DNA of 9,242 nucleotides, taken from the NCBI GenBank assembly GCA_009936825.1, contig JAACDV010000229.1, positions 1 to 9,242 of the forward strand. The letters run 5' to 3'. This DNA is from Bacteroidota bacterium. GTDB taxonomy: Bacteria; Pseudomonadota; Alphaproteobacteria; Puniceispirillales; Puniceispirillaceae. The position numbers were made by a program, and so were the translations under genes. Of this stretch, positions 7,563-9,242 are shown one piece after another. The stretch's first letter is position 1. Each line of letters opens with the position of its first letter. The notes beneath the pieces are model-generated. The model was not told the DNA's origin and searched no databases. It worked only from the letters and a program-made list of their open reading frames with translations.

Positions 7563-7586
7563 TCGGTTGGCCCCGCTTGATCGGTT
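7551..7586 (+). repeat. 18-bp tandem duplication spanning the allA stop codon
   Basis: Units at 7551-7568 and 7569-7586 match at 17 of 18 bases, sharing the exact 13-mer CGCTTGATCGGTT (7556-7568 and 7574-7586). The first unit holds the last codons and the TGA of allA. Because 18 is six codons, the second unit carries a second in-frame TGA (7578-7580). It looks like a recent slippage event. Confidence 0.8.
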
Positions 7587-7782
7587 AGGCGGCGCGGCCT
7601 TCCTTTCTTACATATCTAGCTCTGCATATTCTCCCGGCTCCTCACGCATATGTGAATGGTAAACGGGTTTATTCTGTCTATATTACAGCTAGATGTTCAT
7701 GTTTTGTTTCATGTAATTTTCTACGTATTTTTTCTCTTACATATTTTTTTCTCACAATTTTCTCCTTGTAAAGGAAATCATC
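7563..7782 (+). promoter_or_regulatory. 220-bp non-coding, T-rich spacer and probable leader of the transporter gene
   Basis: No gene is visible here. After the tandem duplication comes a GC-rich patch with a very weak hairpin (AGGC/GCCT around 7587-7600) followed by pyrimidines, at best a poor terminator for the purine operon. The rest is AT-rich, with long T runs from about 7700 to 7765. TTGTTT (7704-7709) and TATTTT (7726-7731), 16 bp apart, form a weak promoter candidate. Other small structures are the dyad TCACGCATATGTGA (7642-7655, outer arms TCAC/GTGA only), inverted repeats ATCTAGCT (7614-7621) and AGCTAGAT (7687-7694), and a 10-bp direct repeat TCTTACATAT (7606-7615, 7735-7744). The change in base composition supports a new transcription unit starting here, though read-through from allA is possible. 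Confidence 0.4.
7763..7775 (+). promoter_or_regulatory. Shine-Dalgarno of the transporter gene within a small inverted repeat
   Basis: AAGGA at 7771-7775 is a good ribosome binding site 7 nt before ATG 7783 and fixes that start. It is exactly mirrored by TCCTT at 7763-7767 with a 3-nt loop (GTA), so the mRNA can form a small hairpin that covers the site. Five base pairs are weak, and the effect on translation is speculative. Confidence 0.55.
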
Positions 7783-8781
7783 ATGGTGCGCTCTTCTGTC
7801 GGCAAGTCTAGCGGTGAGCCTGCTGGCGGCTTTTCGGGCAATGAGTCTTCCCCTCGCGGTACCAACCGACCTTTGGGCATTTTTCTGATTTTGCTCTCAG
7901 CGCTGTTCTTCAGCCCTGCGGGGGTTTTTAGTAAGGGTGTTGATATCAGTGCCTTTAGTGTCGTTTTCTGGCGTGGATTGATTGCTGCTGCTGCCGGGTT
8001 GATTTATTTGCAGGTTATAGGAACGTTGCGCTCTGAAATGAGGCGCATGGATAAGGCTGGCTGGTTTGCGGCGGTTGTTTTTGCGGTTGGCACCCTTGCT
8101 TTTATTTCGGCCTTCAAGCTGACATCGGTGTCTAACGTCTCATTGATCTGGTCAACAGCGCCCGTTCTTGGCGCCTTTGTTGGCTGGGTATGGTTTGGCG
8201 CGCGCGTAACCTCCCCCTTTGTGATCGCCGCAATTGCTGTTTTGATTGGTACGGTCGTTTTGGTCAGTGGTTCTTTTGGCCCCGATATAGCAGCAGCAGA
8301 TAGCGCCGGTGCAGAGATGGGGGGCACTGGGTCATTTTTTGGTACCAGCCTGATTGGTGATATTTTGGCGATGATTATGACGCTGATGATGGTTCTGGGA
8401 ATGGCGATTTACCGGCGATATCCAGACACGCCAACCACCATGCCATCCGCACTGGCATCGGTGATTTTGCTTCCCTTCGCGTTGGTGTTGGATAGCCCGA
8501 TGGGCGGACCTTTATCGGCACCCTTGTGGGATATCGGCATGATGGCGCTGTTTGCCCTTACATTTATTATCGCTTCAGTTACTTTATCCGAAGGCTCAAG
8601 GTATCTTGCCCCCGGTGAGACAGCGCTTATTAACATTAGCGCCGAAACGCCGTTTGCCATTTTGTTGGCGATGCTGATTATCGCGGAAATTCCGTCAACG
8701 CATACGATAATTGGCGGAACGATTATTTTCATCGCCGCGGCATGGTACCAGTATAAAAACTATCGGACAGAATCTGGCTAA
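7783..8781 (+). CDS. DMT/EamA-family inner-membrane transporter, substrate unknown
   Basis: A drug/metabolite transporter superfamily permease of the 10-TM EamA type. The 332 residues include hydrophobic segments at about 31-50, 56-79, 94-110, 117-137, 146-164, 188-209, 220-237, 249-268, 278-300 and 306-321. This gives the usual two five-helix halves, each closing with a typical motif: SNVSLIWSTAPVLGAFVGW in the first half and ALINISAETPFAILLAML in the second. A hydrophilic Ser/Gly-rich N-terminal tail of about 30 residues and a Gly/Ala/Ser-rich loop (about 165-187) between the halves are unusual additions. The start is fixed by AAGGA 7 nt upstream. It follows the purine genes on the same strand after a 220-bp spacer, so it may or may not be co-expressed. 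Family members move amino acids, nucleobase-like compounds and other metabolites, so export or uptake of a purine-pathway compound is possible but only inferred. Confidence 0.85.
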   Translation: MVRSSVGKSSGEPAGGFSGNESSPRGTNRPLGIFLILLSALFFSPAGVFSKGVDISAFSVVFWRGLIAAAAGLIYLQVIGTLRSEMRRMDKAGWFAAVVFAVGTLAFISAFKLTSVSNVSLIWSTAPVLGAFVGWVWFGARVTSPFVIAAIAVLIGTVVLVSGSFGPDIAAADSAGAEMGGTGSFFGTSLIGDILAMIMTLMMVLGMAIYRRYPDTPTTMPSALASVILLPFALVLDSPMGGPLSAPLWDIGMMALFALTFIIASVTLSEGSRYLAPGETALINISAETPFAILLAMLIIAEIPSTHTIIGGTIIFIAAAWYQYKNYRTESG

Positions 8782-8799
8782 TGGCAGCAATTGGGGTTT

Positions 8800-9242
8800 C
8801 TAGGCGATATGTCCTGATTTTTGCATCAGATTATATGCCATTGCACCGTGATGCGTCAGCAATCGGTCCATCTCGATTGTTGTCAACTGGCCTTCGGCTA
8901 CCACAATATTTCCGTTAATGATGGTGTAGCTGGTTTTGACTGGGCCGCAGAATAACAATGATGCCAGCATATCCCAGTCGCTTCCGGCAAAATCAATGCT
9001 GCGTCGATCAAATGCGGCAATATCGGCGGCGTATCCCGGGGACAGCATACCAATGTCATCTCGCCCTAGAACCGCTGCGCCGCCGCGCGTTGCAACTGCC
9101 AGCGCTTCTCGCGCCGCCATTGCCCCGCCGCCCTGCTCAACACGTTGCAGTAACATCGTCTGGCGCGCCTCATTCAGCATATGCCCGCTATCGTTAGAGG
9201 CTGAACCATCGACACCAATGCCAATCTTCATTCCGGCATCCA
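8800..9242 (-). CDS. 8-oxoguanine deaminase (TRZ/ATZ amidohydrolase family), C-terminal third only
   Basis: About 146 C-terminal residues of a metal-dependent amidohydrolase of the TRZ/ATZ family; full members have about 440-460 residues, and the rest lies beyond the right edge. The frame is open to base 9242, where it reads D-A-G-M-K-I-G-I, so the ATG at 9231 is internal. Seen: GIGVDGSASND, with the Asp (codon 9208-9210) that is the last metal ligand of the fold, then ATRGGAAVLGRDDIGMLSPGYAADIAAFD, a family signature, and a final small beta-sandwich part (YTIINGNIVVAEG). The VDGSASND form points to 8-oxoguanine deaminase (8-oxoguanine to urate plus ammonia) rather than guanine deaminase. Related members act on triazines or other N-heterocycles, so substrate assignment is less certain than family. 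It converges on the transporter gene with an 18-bp gap. Confidence 0.85.
   Translation of the reverse strand, partial: DAGMKIGIGVDGSASNDSGHMLNEARQTMLLQRVEQGGGAMAAREALAVATRGGAAVLGRDDIGMLSPGYAADIAAFDRRSIDFAGSDWDMLASLLFCGPVKTSYTIINGNIVVAEGQLTTIEMDRLLTHHGAMAYNLMQKSGHIA

Noticed and set aside
7587..7610. Rho-independent terminator after allA
   Set aside because: The possible stem is only four base pairs and the following tract is mixed pyrimidine, so it is too weak to call.
7642..7655. TCACGCATATGTGA as a regulator binding site
   Set aside because: Only the outer TCAC/GTGA arms are symmetric, there is one copy, and it matches no operator I know for purine regulators; kept as a remark in the spacer entry.
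8958..9197. Plus-strand 79-codon frame opposite the deaminase
   Set aside because: Composition is an Arg/Pro-rich shadow of the minus-strand gene, whose motifs are clear.

Overview
The window is a compact purine-catabolism locus, almost certainly from an alphaproteobacterium. The evidence is the split two-subunit xanthine dehydrogenase plus XdhC (the Rhodobacter type), membrane-bound cytochrome-c urate oxidase PuuD, cofactor-independent allantoinase PuuE, moderate GC, and a TRZ/ATZ-type 8-oxoguanine deaminase. Marine lineages such as SAR116 would fit, but that finer placement is only an impression.

Layout: from base 1 to about 7562, six genes lie on the plus strand in pathway order: xdhA (5' end outside the window), xdhB, xdhC, puuD, puuE and allA. 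The junctions are tight: xdhA/xdhB, xdhB/xdhC and puuD/puuE overlap by one to four bases and puuE/allA by eight, so translational coupling is likely. The only gap in the run is an 83-bp AT-rich spacer with a strong Shine-Dalgarno before puuD. A 220-bp non-coding, T-rich spacer (7563-7782) follows allA and leads into a gene for a 10-TM DMT/EamA transporter on the same strand. Eighteen bases after that gene ends, the 3' part of an 8-oxoguanine deaminase gene appears on the minus strand, convergent, and runs off the right edge.

How the genes work together: XdhAB, with sulfurated molybdenum cofactor delivered by XdhC, oxidises hypoxanthine/xanthine to urate. The 8-oxoguanine deaminase makes urate directly from 8-oxoguanine. 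PuuD oxidises urate to 5-hydroxyisourate and passes electrons to its own cytochrome c domain. PuuE opens allantoin to allantoate, and AllA splits ureidoglycolate to glyoxylate and urea. Three steps are not encoded here (5-hydroxyisourate hydrolase, OHCU decarboxylase, and allantoicase or allantoate amidohydrolase) and should lie outside the window. The transporter's substrate is unknown.

I see no CRISPR array, phage, IS element or RNA gene, and no evidence of a wholly new system. The oddities are small: a low-complexity insert in the XdhA iron-sulfur domain, a Gly-to-Cys change in its FAD motif, short in-frame tandem repeats at gene edges (15 bp at the start of xdhC, 18 bp across the stop of allA, 13 bp upstream of puuD), and Ser/Gly-rich tails on several proteins.
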